NCBI GenBank assembly: GCA_011065235.1
Contig: JAAKFB010000019.1
Span: 1 to 13,576, forward strand
DNA: 13,576 bases
Reading direction: 5' to 3'
DNA from: Chlamydiota bacterium
GTDB taxonomy: Bacteria; Chlamydiota; Chlamydiia; Chlamydiales; Rhabdochlamydiaceae
The notes beneath the pieces were generated by a model, which was not told where the DNA came from, did no database searches, and was given only the letters and a program-made list of their open reading frames with translations. Numbering within the stretch: the first letter of the stretch is position 1; every line of letters begins with the position of its first letter. This document shows positions 1 through 8,371 of this stretch, piece after piece. The translations under genes and the position numbers were made by a program.

Positions 1-48
1 ACGCAAGCAGTCAAAAAAGAATTAGATGCTTTAGCTACACAGTTATAA
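1..48 (+). CDS. C-terminal tail of another TPR-family paralogue (partial, cut by window edge)
   Basis: Frame 1 reads TQAVKKELDALATQL and then stops (TAA at 46-48). The two large paralogues in this window end in TQIVKKSLDALTKKL and TQIVKESLDALTKKL, so this is almost certainly the last 15 codons of a further family member lying mainly outside the window. It is on the + strand and converges on the 985-aa gene. Nothing can be said about its other domains. The match is short but aligns without gaps and ends at the same place, which makes chance unlikely. Confidence 0.72.
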   Translation, partial: TQAVKKELDALATQL

Positions 49-240
49 AAACCGTTTTGGAGAGTGTCCCGAAATTAGTTGAAACTAGAACTTGAATGAG
101 TTACCGAGAATGAAGACAAAGATCCGAGACGTCCCACTGCATGGCAGCCATTGTTTTTCCATGTCTCTGCATGTCCTGGAAAGGTCTCGAATGCTTGTTG
201 GCAGAAGCGCATCGAACCGAGGGTGTCTTTAGGCGTTGAT
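49..240. other. Convergent intergenic region, possible mobile-element remnant
   Basis: This lies between two converging gene ends. I see no convincing rho-independent terminator: there is no GC-rich stem followed by a T run on either strand. By eye the sequence is richer in G and C than the flanking genes. On the - strand an open frame ends in a serine-rich tail (VTHSSSSFN then stop) just before TTTCGGGACACTCTCC, which looks like the terminal bases of some insertion sequences. No complete transposase or paired inverted repeat is visible. The last 10 bases (231-240, atcaacgcct on the - strand) also follow the 1065-aa gene and belong to the duplicated unit. Confidence 0.3.
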
Positions 241-3198
241 TCAAAGTTTTTTGGTTAGGGCATCTAATGATTTTTTCACTATTTGAGTGTCAGGATAGTC
301 AGGCCCAACTGTTTCAAGAAGCATCTGGTAAGATTTGGAAAAATAGCCGATCGCCTTGCTCGCCTCTCCTAAGGCGTTCCAAGCCAATCCCAGATTATTT
401 AGAGTTGCCGCAACATCATGATGAGGCTTTTGCCCATAGATTTGCTTAAAGATTGCTAGAGACTGCTCATAATACTCAATAGCCTTGCTTGCCTTTCCTA
501 AGTCTTCCCAAGCCAATCCCAGATGGACTAGAGTTATCGAAACAGAAAGATGAGGCTTTTGCCCGTAGATTTGCTTATATATTGCTAGAGCCTGCTCATG
601 ATACTCGATAGCCTTGCTCGCCTCTCCTAAGTTTTGCCAAGCTCTACCCAGCTGGTTTAGAGTTACCGCAACCTCAGGATGAGGCTTTTCCTCGTAGATT
701 TGCTTTTTCATTGCTAGAGACTGCTCATAATACTCGATGGCCTTGCTTGCCTTTCCTAAGTCTTCCCAAGCCCTTCCCAGATTATTTAGATTTACCGCAA
801 CATGAAGCTTGGGATTCTCTCCGTAGATTTGCTTTTGCATTGCTAGAGCCTGCTCATGATACTCGGTAGCCTTGCTCGCCTCTCCTAAGCTTCTCCAAGC
901 CGCTCCCAGATCATTTAAAGCTATCGCAACAGAAGAATAGGGGTTTTCCCCGTAGATTTGCTTAAAGATTGCTAGAGACTCCTCAAAATACTCGATAGCC
1001 TTGCTCACCTCTCCTAAGTTTTGCCAAGCTCTACCCAGCTGGTTTAGAGTTATCGCGATTGCTTCAGAGGATTGGTTAGGAGAGACTTTTAAAATTCTCA
1101 AGCTCTCCTCTAGGAGGATAACAGCGTCTTTAGCGCTTCCTAACTGTATTCGAATGTTCGCTAAGTCTAATAGCGCTTTAATGTTATTGGGATTTAACGA
1201 TAAAGCTTGCTGGAAAGCTTCTTCTGCCTGGTCATATTGCACAAGCTTGTTAAATGCTTGGCCTTGTGTGGCAAAATCTTCTCCATAAAAAGGATTCTTT
1301 ACAAACAAGCTTCCCTTGCCTTTATTTTCCACAAAATCTTTCGCTGCTTCATGGAAGGGAAATAGCGATTTATAAATCTCTATGAGGGTGTTTGCCTGAT
1401 CGTCGGAAATCGGAAAAAGCCCAACAGCTTCTTCATCGGTTAATTGGCCAACTTTGGGATGGTAGAGGATTTCTTTTTCGTCGTGATAGAATAGGTGGGC
1501 TTGCAGGCGTAATATAAAAACTTTTCGCATGACATTGCACAGTCTTTGAGCTCCCTCGTGGGAAATAATTCCTTTTGACTCCAGGGCTCTGATCGTTTCC
1601 ATCGTGCTCGTTGTTTGAAAACCGTGGTAAAGACGCAGTGCTCCTAAAATCGCTTGAAAAGGTCTGTAGAGTTCTCTTTTCACTCCAAAACCTCGTTCTT
1701 TTTGTTTTGTACTAGAAAGATCGGGCTTAAAATCGTCGATGTGGTCTTGAAGAAGAAAAAGGGATCGTTCATGACGCACGCGTGGCTTTAAAAAAGCTAA
1801 GCTCCCTGTTCTTTTATCCAAAACTTTTTGCACTTGGTTTTGGTATTCTTTGGCAAGCTTTTCATCGCCTAAGAGATGACATCCGTGGACCATAGCGTTA
1901 GACATAATAAACGTTGCAAAGAGGTTGCCATCTCGCAACTCTTGAAATCTCGCTAGCTTCTTGGGTGTTCCAATGAGTTCATAAAGTCCGGAAACTCCCA
2001 GGGGAGTATTTCCGCCTGAATCTAGAGAAAATCCACTTGAAATAATCCCTGAAATGCGGTCAAACTTGGTTTCTCCCATGTTGATGATTTTGAGCTCGAG
2101 GAGCTTGGAGAGCAGACGAAAATATCCAAGCGTTGTGGGATTTTCTTGATTGATCAGGATTGCGTATTCTAAATCGGAGTAGGGACACATTTCTCCTCGA
2201 GCCATAGAACCTAGGCCCATAAATGCATAAGAAGTGGGAGGAGTGCCTAATTGGTTAATAGTTTCTTCGATTAAAAGATAGAGCTCGTTTTTAAAAGATT
2301 GTGTTAAAAATCCTAAAATTTTTTCAATGGGCTTTTCGTTTTTTAACATCTCAGCATCTTCTCGGATTTTTTTTAGAGATTGACGATGTTTAGTAATGCT
2401 TTCAGCAGAGCCAATGGGATGGCTGATAGTACATTCTCTTACAAGGAAAAATGATTCCACCTGTTCTAGCTTTTTAAGTAAGTAACTCGAATAGGGAGTT
2501 TTTTGCCCTTGAGACTCTTCTAAAGCAAGCGCGTTGTTATAAAATTTTAAAGCTTGAAAATATTGGTTTTTTGAGAGCTGGATATCACCTAATTTTTCAA
2601 GAGAGTGGACCTGAGTTGGAATGTCTTGCTCCGATCGTGCCTCTAAAAAGGTTTTGTAGTAATCGTCTGCCAGTTGATCTATGGAAAGAGCAGGGCTATT
2701 GTTGTTTGAAACAGAGATTTTTTCTTCTATCTCAAAAGACAGATCTAAGGGAGTTATTCCATTGGAGTTTGGTTCGAACAAATCTGCTCCATGATCAAGA
2801 AGGACTCGAACACCGTCTAAGTAACGCGCCTCTGCAGCGATGTGAAGAGGAGTGTTGCTTTTGCGATCTCTTTCATTGGAAGAGATTTGATGGGTAAGCA
2901 AACCTTGGACGACGGTAATATTCCTTCGATGCAGAGCCTGGATTAAGAGAGTGTTTCCTTCTTTATCTCTTAAAGTTCTCACTTCTTTGACAATCGTGTT
3001 GAGTTTTCTCCACTCACCTCTTTCTGCTGCTTCAAAAATATGCATGAAGCAATGCTGCTTTGCTTCTTCTTGAGATAAAGATTGTAGGTGAAGACCAAAC
3101 ACTTGAGCAATCTTTTGAAGGTTTTCGGGTTGCTCCAATGAAGAAATTTCGTGATGATTTCCTACTAAAGATCCAGATCCAATCGGTGGAGTATGCAT
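241..3198 (-). CDS. Ankyrin - DUF294-type nucleotidyltransferase - TPR protein (985 aa)
   Basis: Likely role: transfer of a nucleotide to an unknown target, with repeat domains for protein binding. Seen in order: conserved N-terminus (1-50); about three ankyrin repeats (80-155); one TPR (about 192-225); HRQSLKKIR helix (271-279); nucleotidyltransferase with GSMARGEMCPYSDLE (330-344; D342 and E344 the expected metal ligands) and LDSGG (392-396); a DUF294_C-like helical domain with KRELYRP (507-513) and TTST (529-532); a conserved tail (590-636); two TPRs; then six 43-residue TPRs (714-971). The ATG follows AAGGG (3208-3212), a weaker site than its paralogue's, and the start aligns exactly with the 1065-aa copy. 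No signal peptide or membrane segment is evident. It lies 66 bp after the 1682-aa gene on the same strand, probably last in the operon. Domain calls are firm; substrate and cellular location are unknown. Confidence 0.9.
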   Translation of the reverse strand: MHTPPIGSGSLVGNHHEISSLEQPENLQKIAQVFGLHLQSLSQEEAKQHCFMHIFEAAERGEWRKLNTIVKEVRTLRDKEGNTLLIQALHRRNITVVQGLLTHQISSNERDRKSNTPLHIAAEARYLDGVRVLLDHGADLFEPNSNGITPLDLSFEIEEKISVSNNNSPALSIDQLADDYYKTFLEARSEQDIPTQVHSLEKLGDIQLSKNQYFQALKFYNNALALEESQGQKTPYSSYLLKKLEQVESFFLVRECTISHPIGSAESITKHRQSLKKIREDAEMLKNEKPIEKILGFLTQSFKNELYLLIEETINQLGTPPTSYAFMGLGSMARGEMCPYSDLEYAILINQENPTTLGYFRLLSKLLELKIINMGETKFDRISGIISSGFSLDSGGNTPLGVSGLYELIGTPKKLARFQELRDGNLFATFIMSNAMVHGCHLLGDEKLAKEYQNQVQKVLDKRTGSLAFLKPRVRHERSLFLLQDHIDDFKPDLSSTKQKERGFGVKRELYRPFQAILGALRLYHGFQTTSTMETIRALESKGIISHEGAQRLCNVMRKVFILRLQAHLFYHDEKEILYHPKVGQLTDEEAVGLFPISDDQANTLIEIYKSLFPFHEAAKDFVENKGKGSLFVKNPFYGEDFATQGQAFNKLVQYDQAEEAFQQALSLNPNNIKALLDLANIRIQLGSAKDAVILLEESLRILKVSPNQSSEAIAITLNQLGRAWQNLGEVSKAIEYFEESLAIFKQIYGENPYSSVAIALNDLGAAWRSLGEASKATEYHEQALAMQKQIYGENPKLHVAVNLNNLGRAWEDLGKASKAIEYYEQSLAMKKQIYEEKPHPEVAVTLNQLGRAWQNLGEASKAIEYHEQALAIYKQIYGQKPHLSVSITLVHLGLAWEDLGKASKAIEYYEQSLAIFKQIYGQKPHHDVAATLNNLGLAWNALGEASKAIGYFSKSYQMLLETVGPDYPDTQIVKKSLDALTKKL
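286..1059 (-). repeat. Six tandem 129-bp TPR-coding repeats
   Basis: The conserved LxxLG element recurs at residues 718, 761, 804, 847, 890 and 933, an exact 43-residue period (129 bp). Units are of kinesin-light-chain type, with a core of LNQLGRAW..LGEASKAIEY and a linker of KQIYGQKPH. They are similar but more diverged from each other than the units in the 1065-aa paralogue. The array is a likely protein-binding superhelix and a site for unequal recombination. Confidence 0.9.
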
Positions 3199-3264
3199 TT
3201 GTTGTATCCCTTAATCGAGAAATTAATTTTAAGAAAAAATTTATCAGAAATCCGGAGGCACATA

Positions 3265-6200
3265 TCAGGTGTTATTATTTGGGTTCATTTCAGTACTAGA
3301 CGTTGACTGCTTAATATTTGTCTGTTTTTCGTAATCGAGAACCATTTCCAGATCTTTGTTTATGACAGCGCTTTCTTTCTTGGCTGCCGTTCCAAGGAGA
3401 TCATTGAGTTTCAATGCATTTTCATAATTCTTTTTCGCTAGTTTAAAATCTTCTAATTCAACGTAGAGCATTCCTAAATTATGGTAAATGCTAACCGTAT
3501 GATTTCGAGGTTTTTCCCCGTAAAGCATTAAGGACATTTCTAGAGCGCGTTCAGAAAAACTGCGAGCTTTTTCGTAAAAATCAAAAGATTTTGCCTCTTC
3601 TGCACAAACTCTCCAGTTTTCTCCTAAAACTCTTAGGCATGTACATGTATCAGGGTGGGGATTACTTTGGTACACTTCGTCGAAAATAGCAAGCGCCTCT
3701 TCTAAATGTTGTACTGTTTCTTTTGGTTTTTTTTGCTGATTCAATAAGATGCCTAGATTTTTAAGAATAACAGCTACATGCAGAGTTTTTTCTCCTTTCA
3801 AAGCTTTAAAAATTTTAAGAGATTCTTGATAGGCCTCAATTGCTCTTTGAGGCTCTTCTTGAGCAACTTGGCAAGCCGCAATTCGAGCCAAGGTTCTTGC
3901 AATTTCAGGATGAGAATTTGTTTTGTGTTCCGTATTAAGGATTTGTTTTGCTTGATTTAGATACTCAATTGCACTGTCGTACTTTCGTAAACGGAATTCG
4001 ATATAGGCCAGATTTATGAAGGTGTGGGAACTAGGTTCAATTGCTTGTTCGGCCTCTTCAAACTGAAGAAATTTACTAAGAATTTCTCCTTGAACAGTTG
4101 GAGAGTCGTCTCTAAGCTGGTCTTTCGCAAAAACATGATTCTTTCCTTGGGATTCAACAAATTTCTTCGCAGCTCGATAGAAAGGAATGAGAGTCGAGTA
4201 GATTTCGCGTAGAGTCTGGACATCTTCATCTTCGATAGTAAAAAGTTCTAAGTCATGCTCAGAAATCATTCGATCAATTTTAGGATGGTGGAGGACTTCC
4301 TTTCCCCTTTTATAAAATTCTTGCGATCTGAAGCGTAATGTAAGAATTTTGTGATACGTTTCTTTTAGAGCGGTTGCTGCTTCATTTGAGAAAATCTTTT
4401 TTCCCCTTAAAGCTCCAATAGTTGCAAGGGTATTTTCCCCAGTTAGGTTATAATAATGCCCTAAGGACTCGATAATACCGAGAAACGGAAGATAGAGCAT
4501 CTTTTTAACGTCAAAAGCTGGATCTTGCTCGGCTTCGAAACTTGGTTCAAAATGAGAAACATGGCTCGAAAGCATACGCAAAGCCTGTAGTTTGCAAAGT
4601 GGAGTGCTGAAGATACCCAACAAGTGCTTTTTGCCAAGCAGCTTGCTGCTTTCAGTTCGAAGCGTTTTCACAAGAGCTTGACCCATTTTTTCAGTTCCCT
4701 TAATCATCGCTACACTGTCCATTGCACATGCATGATACATCGACTCTTCTTTTAAACTAGCTACTTGGCTTTGCGCTAATTGTTGGGGTCCCCCTATGAG
4801 TTGGATTCCAGAAGGTTCTTTCAAAGCGCCATTCCACGGGAGATTAATGTGAAATCCATTAGGAGTAATACTCGGATCCTCTCGGAAAATCTGAAAAGGC
4901 GTCTCCCCCATGTTGATGACTTTAAGCTCAATTAGCTGAGCTAGAGTTTTAAAATAGGGAAGATGAGTTTCATCCGCTACTACGATTGCAAGCTTGATAT
5001 TGGAAAAAGGGCACATTTCTCTTCTTGCCATCGAGCCCATCGCAATAACTGCATAATCGGTTGGAGGCGACCCAATACGCTCAATGGCTTCGTTAATTAA
5101 GCAAACAAGCTCTCTTTTGGCCCCATCAGTAAAGTTTGCCGAAACTACCTCAATTGGTCGGTTTTGCTTTAAAGAGAAGGCGGCATCCTCGCGCAGTTTG
5201 GCCAAAGCACCGCGATGCATTTTTACATAACCTTGGTAGGAAGCAGGACTATATTTACCCGTTTTATCGTAAACAAAAACCCCTTCAATACGTTCTAATT
5301 TTTTATCAAGATATTGAGTGTGATCGGAGTATGGAGCTTGTTGCTGAACAAGACAAAGAGCTGAGTTATACAAATTTGCTGCTAGGTGATATTTTTGTTC
5401 TTGAAGGAATTCATCTCCTAGTTTTTCTAAGCAAAATACCTGAGAGGGAATGTCTTGAGCAGACCGTGCCTGAAGAAGCAATTGGTGATACTCTGAGACG
5501 ATACTGCCGCTTGAATTAAGATTAGTCTCTACATTATTTGAAGTAGAAAAAAGCTTATGAACAATTTTGTCTTGACCATAACGGATAGCTAAATCTAGAG
5601 GAGTATCTTCATTTTTATTAGAGGCATTAAGATCAGCGCCTGTTTGTAGGAGTAAATCGAAGGCGCGAATATGCCCAAACATCGCTGCCCAGTGCAAAGG
5701 AGTGTAATCGTAAAAATTCCGCGCATCTATCGGAGCCTCTGCCTGTACAAGGGTTTGGACAATTTCAAAAGTAGCCTCATCTGCAGGACAAAATCTCAAT
5801 ACCGAATGAAGGGGGGTCTTTCCATCGTTGTCGCCTTCCTGCAGAAAGGTAGAGTCCAACGAACGGATGAAATAGTCGAGCATAGGACGATTTCTGCTTT
5901 TCGCGGCGAGATGTAAAACAGTCTCTCCGTCGCCTGTTTTTGCTCGTGTATTTGCACTATGATTAATCAAAAATTCCGTGGCATCCATGTGACCAGCAGC
6001 AACCGATAAGTGAAGAGCTGTTTGCCCAGTGCTATTTTCTGCACCGATGTTTGTCCCTTTATCCAATAAGACTTGCAAGTTCTCGGTTCTTCCACTTCTT
6101 GCCGCCCAGTGAAGAGCCGTATTCTTTGTGCGATCTCTCACTTCAGTTGAAGTGAGGTTTTCGAGAAGGAAAGCGATGCTTTTAGGTACATTTTCTTCAG

Positions 6201-8313
6201 CAAGTGCGTGGAGTAGCGGCTTGCCTTTAATTTCTTGTTCTGTATTTGCTTCTAAAAGTAACAAACCCTGGGCAAATTTGAGCTCTTCTTCTAAAAGGAC
6301 GTAGTATAAGGTAGAGTTTTTTGATTCGCGAGTTACGCTAACATGGCCGTTCCTTAGCTTCAACGAAATAGGATGGTTATTTTTCCAGCAATACTCAATA
6401 ATTTCTTTTACGTCAGCATCGGAGACTTTGGGGAGGTCCCCAACTACTAGGGAAAGACCAGGCGCTTCGCTGAGCAATCGAATAATACCGGCTTTTGTTA
6501 GTTCAGGGCAACGATTTAGAAGAACAGTCTTGACCCGTTTCATCTCTCTAATAATCCTCAATAAATCCGCATCTATAATTTCGCTATCTTGAACTGGTAA
6601 AAGGTGGAATGAAGCGTCTTTAGAAAGGCGTTGCAGAAAATCCGGCTTAGTAGGAATTTGTAACAATAGACATCCCATTGCGTCAGAAACATCTTGTTTT
6701 TCTTGAGATAGATTTATCGAATAAGCTTGCGCCAATGCTTCACAAGCAGATGTCTCTTGAAGCTCTTCATCCGATAAAAAGGATTCAGCGGCAGGAGGGT
6801 CACGATAATCAAATAAAATTTCCTGTGCTTTTAGAGGATCTTGCTCAGACCTGTCGAGAATTTTTTTGTAGCATTTTTCAAGAGTGGGAGAGACAGCTTC
6901 TAATAAATCCCAATGTGTAGCGTCAGGATTTTGACGCAACACCTCTTGAATCTTTTTAAAAGAGTTATAAATCAAGGAAACAGTTCCTAGCTTTCCATTA
7001 TGATCTTTATAAAACTGAATGGGATAAGAGAGATCGTTATATTCTTCTGTAGAAAGGAGCTTTTCTTCTGTTAATTGGCTGCTTTGTTCATTTGCCGATT
7101 TGATTTCTTTTAACCAATCAATTAGGACCTCTTCGGGAAACTGAGATAAGATTTTTTTTCTAACTTCCGGATGAACAGGTGCTTGCATTTGAGGAAACAA
7201 GAATAAAACACATTTAAGGCCTAGTTGATGTTGTTTGACTCTATCATGCCAAAGAAAATCGGAATAATAGCTCGCGTCATTATCAATACAGACAACAGCC
7301 TTATCTTGTCCAACGATGTAATTGTCAGCCCGTCCATCTCCTGGGCGAGTAATAAGAGCTAAAAGCGTTAAAATACTAAATCCTTTTGGGTCGAGCTCAT
7401 TAACTCTTTTGTCTCTCATGATGTCTAAGAGGTTGGTTCCCTTAACTTTTGATGAAACCTGCAAGATAGCCATATCGCGGGTTTCATCAAAAGGGAAGTC
7501 GGTTTTCAGTTCAGGCGATGATTGAAAAACCTGTTCATAGGAAATTTGTCTATCGGCAGCTTCTTGAGCTAAAACTTGTTTTTTCGGATGGCGTGAAGCA
7601 CTCTCTCCATCCGCATTTTTTATCCAAACATTTTCTATTTTTAGCACACGAGATGATGGGGAGCCGCGGTTCATGATCAGTTGATTTAGGGAATCCGTTG
7701 CAAATTCAAACCCAGGATTCAATGGGTTAAGGCGTGCCTTTTTGAATGAAGTCTCTCCGATTAAGCACTGAGCACTGGCTCCATACAAATTAGTAGATGT
7801 GGGCTGTCCAAAACGACTTCTCATAATCATTTGTCGGGCTTGTTTTTGATCGACTTCCCAGGAAGCATTTAGCTGATGAAGACGCGCAGGCCCCTTAAGT
7901 AACTGCATCCTTTTTTTCCCCGATGCTTTGCAAACATCTTGAATAAAATTATCGTAAACTCTGATGAGATTTTTCAATAGATGGCTATATTCGGTGGAAA
8001 TAGAAGCTAATGAGCCTTTGATCTGAGAAGACAAGTCTTGAATTTTCGCAAAGAGAGAATTAGAAGGATTCAAAGCTGCGTTTTTCAGCTGGCTTAAAGG
8101 TCCTTGGTGATTTAAAAGTTCTTGAGGAGGGCGTACCTCTTTCTCAAAAATAGACAAGGCACTGGTTTTTTTAATTTCGCGCAGGATAGCTGATACATGG
8201 TCTTTTCCTTCCGTGAGCGCTTGAATATTCTCATCTAGAATTACTGGTGCCAATAAATAATAATTATCTTGTTGATCAAGCAAATCATTGTTGTTAGGCT
8301 GTGTAGGTTGCAC
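3265..8313 (-). CDS. Kinase-like - LRR - ankyrin - TPR - degenerate nucleotidyltransferase - TPR protein (1682 aa)
   Basis: A mosaic protein. Residues about 180-405 resemble a PI3/4-kinase-like fold: GDGRADN (325-331) gives the D-x4-N catalytic loop and CIDND (342-346) the metal-binding Asp, with the same N-to-D spacing of 13 as PI3-kinases. Residues about 583-641 look like cysteine-type leucine-rich repeats. Seven ankyrin repeats fill about 697-923. The family core follows: TPR (about 950-990), HRGALAKLR (1033-1041), nucleotidyltransferase (about 1080-1180), DUF294_C-like region (1265-1335), and about five TPRs (1428-1641). The usual SDLE is SNIK (1104-1107), LDSGG is replaced by INLPW, and KRELYRP has become KKMLYLP, so nucleotidyl transfer is probably lost. 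It starts with GTG behind a strong Shine-Dalgarno site, 58 bp after the 486-aa gene. It may be a host-directed effector, but that is inferred only from its domains. The open frame is certain; the kinase assignment is moderate. Confidence 0.88.
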   Translation of the reverse strand: MQPTQPNNNDLLDQQDNYYLLAPVILDENIQALTEGKDHVSAILREIKKTSALSIFEKEVRPPQELLNHQGPLSQLKNAALNPSNSLFAKIQDLSSQIKGSLASISTEYSHLLKNLIRVYDNFIQDVCKASGKKRMQLLKGPARLHQLNASWEVDQKQARQMIMRSRFGQPTSTNLYGASAQCLIGETSFKKARLNPLNPGFEFATDSLNQLIMNRGSPSSRVLKIENVWIKNADGESASRHPKKQVLAQEAADRQISYEQVFQSSPELKTDFPFDETRDMAILQVSSKVKGTNLLDIMRDKRVNELDPKGFSILTLLALITRPGDGRADNYIVGQDKAVVCIDNDASYYSDFLWHDRVKQHQLGLKCVLFLFPQMQAPVHPEVRKKILSQFPEEVLIDWLKEIKSANEQSSQLTEEKLLSTEEYNDLSYPIQFYKDHNGKLGTVSLIYNSFKKIQEVLRQNPDATHWDLLEAVSPTLEKCYKKILDRSEQDPLKAQEILFDYRDPPAAESFLSDEELQETSACEALAQAYSINLSQEKQDVSDAMGCLLLQIPTKPDFLQRLSKDASFHLLPVQDSEIIDADLLRIIREMKRVKTVLLNRCPELTKAGIIRLLSEAPGLSLVVGDLPKVSDADVKEIIEYCWKNNHPISLKLRNGHVSVTRESKNSTLYYVLLEEELKFAQGLLLLEANTEQEIKGKPLLHALAEENVPKSIAFLLENLTSTEVRDRTKNTALHWAARSGRTENLQVLLDKGTNIGAENSTGQTALHLSVAAGHMDATEFLINHSANTRAKTGDGETVLHLAAKSRNRPMLDYFIRSLDSTFLQEGDNDGKTPLHSVLRFCPADEATFEIVQTLVQAEAPIDARNFYDYTPLHWAAMFGHIRAFDLLLQTGADLNASNKNEDTPLDLAIRYGQDKIVHKLFSTSNNVETNLNSSGSIVSEYHQLLLQARSAQDIPSQVFCLEKLGDEFLQEQKYHLAANLYNSALCLVQQQAPYSDHTQYLDKKLERIEGVFVYDKTGKYSPASYQGYVKMHRGALAKLREDAAFSLKQNRPIEVVSANFTDGAKRELVCLINEAIERIGSPPTDYAVIAMGSMARREMCPFSNIKLAIVVADETHLPYFKTLAQLIELKVINMGETPFQIFREDPSITPNGFHINLPWNGALKEPSGIQLIGGPQQLAQSQVASLKEESMYHACAMDSVAMIKGTEKMGQALVKTLRTESSKLLGKKHLLGIFSTPLCKLQALRMLSSHVSHFEPSFEAEQDPAFDVKKMLYLPFLGIIESLGHYYNLTGENTLATIGALRGKKIFSNEAATALKETYHKILTLRFRSQEFYKRGKEVLHHPKIDRMISEHDLELFTIEDEDVQTLREIYSTLIPFYRAAKKFVESQGKNHVFAKDQLRDDSPTVQGEILSKFLQFEEAEQAIEPSSHTFINLAYIEFRLRKYDSAIEYLNQAKQILNTEHKTNSHPEIARTLARIAACQVAQEEPQRAIEAYQESLKIFKALKGEKTLHVAVILKNLGILLNQQKKPKETVQHLEEALAIFDEVYQSNPHPDTCTCLRVLGENWRVCAEEAKSFDFYEKARSFSERALEMSLMLYGEKPRNHTVSIYHNLGMLYVELEDFKLAKKNYENALKLNDLLGTAAKKESAVINKDLEMVLDYEKQTNIKQSTSSTEMNPNNNT

Positions 8314-8317
8314 TATT

Positions 8318-8325
8318 CACCTCCC
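8318..8325 (-). promoter_or_regulatory. Strong Shine-Dalgarno site fixing the GTG start of the 1682-aa gene
   Basis: On the - strand GGGAGGTG lies four bases before the GTG at 8313, with the GGAGG core six bases away. No ATG occurs in frame until residue 162, inside the protein, so this site makes GTG the natural start. Confidence 0.75.
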
Positions 8326-8371
8326 TGCTTTTGACAATTGAGCATAGATTTTAAATATTCAGACAAAAAAG

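Larger units (their letters stand above)
231..3198 (-). repeat. Left arm of a long inverted repeat (paralogous gene copy)
   Basis: This arm consists of the 985-aa gene plus about 10 bases beyond its stop. It matches 10216-13423 in opposite orientation. On the outer side the shared sequence runs through aaaaaacttt, across the stop codon (TGA here, TAA in the other arm) into atcaacgcct, then ends abruptly. On the inner side it fades within the ribosome-binding site, so the duplicated unit is nearly the coding sequence itself. The arms differ in length mainly by two 129-bp TPR units and a few small indels. Confidence 0.85.

Noticed and set aside
2571..2897. Antisense frame in the ankyrin region, with a similar partner at 10550-10864
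   Set aside because: Explained by conservation of the sense ankyrin sequence in the duplicated copies; no start signals or recognisable product.
3199..3264. Possible terminator between the 1682-aa and 985-aa genes, suggested by a T-rich run
   Set aside because: There is no GC-rich stem before the T run, so readthrough as an operon is more likely.
3060..3299. Antisense frame over the 985-aa gene start, with a near-identical partner at 10073-10354
   Set aside because: The similarity (MLLLEIKIVGEDQ...) merely mirrors the conserved sense coding sequence; beyond the sense start codons the two frames diverge at once.
5136..5519. 127-codon antisense frame within the 1682-aa gene
   Set aside because: It lies wholly opposite the conserved nucleotidyltransferase/TPR region, whose sense translation aligns with three paralogues; no ribosome-binding site seen.
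8331..8359. Plus-strand TTGACA followed by an AT-rich stretch in the 58-bp gap between the 486-aa and 1682-aa genes
   Set aside because: It would drive transcription antisense to the 486-aa gene, and no -10 at normal spacing matches well; judged a chance match in AT-rich DNA.
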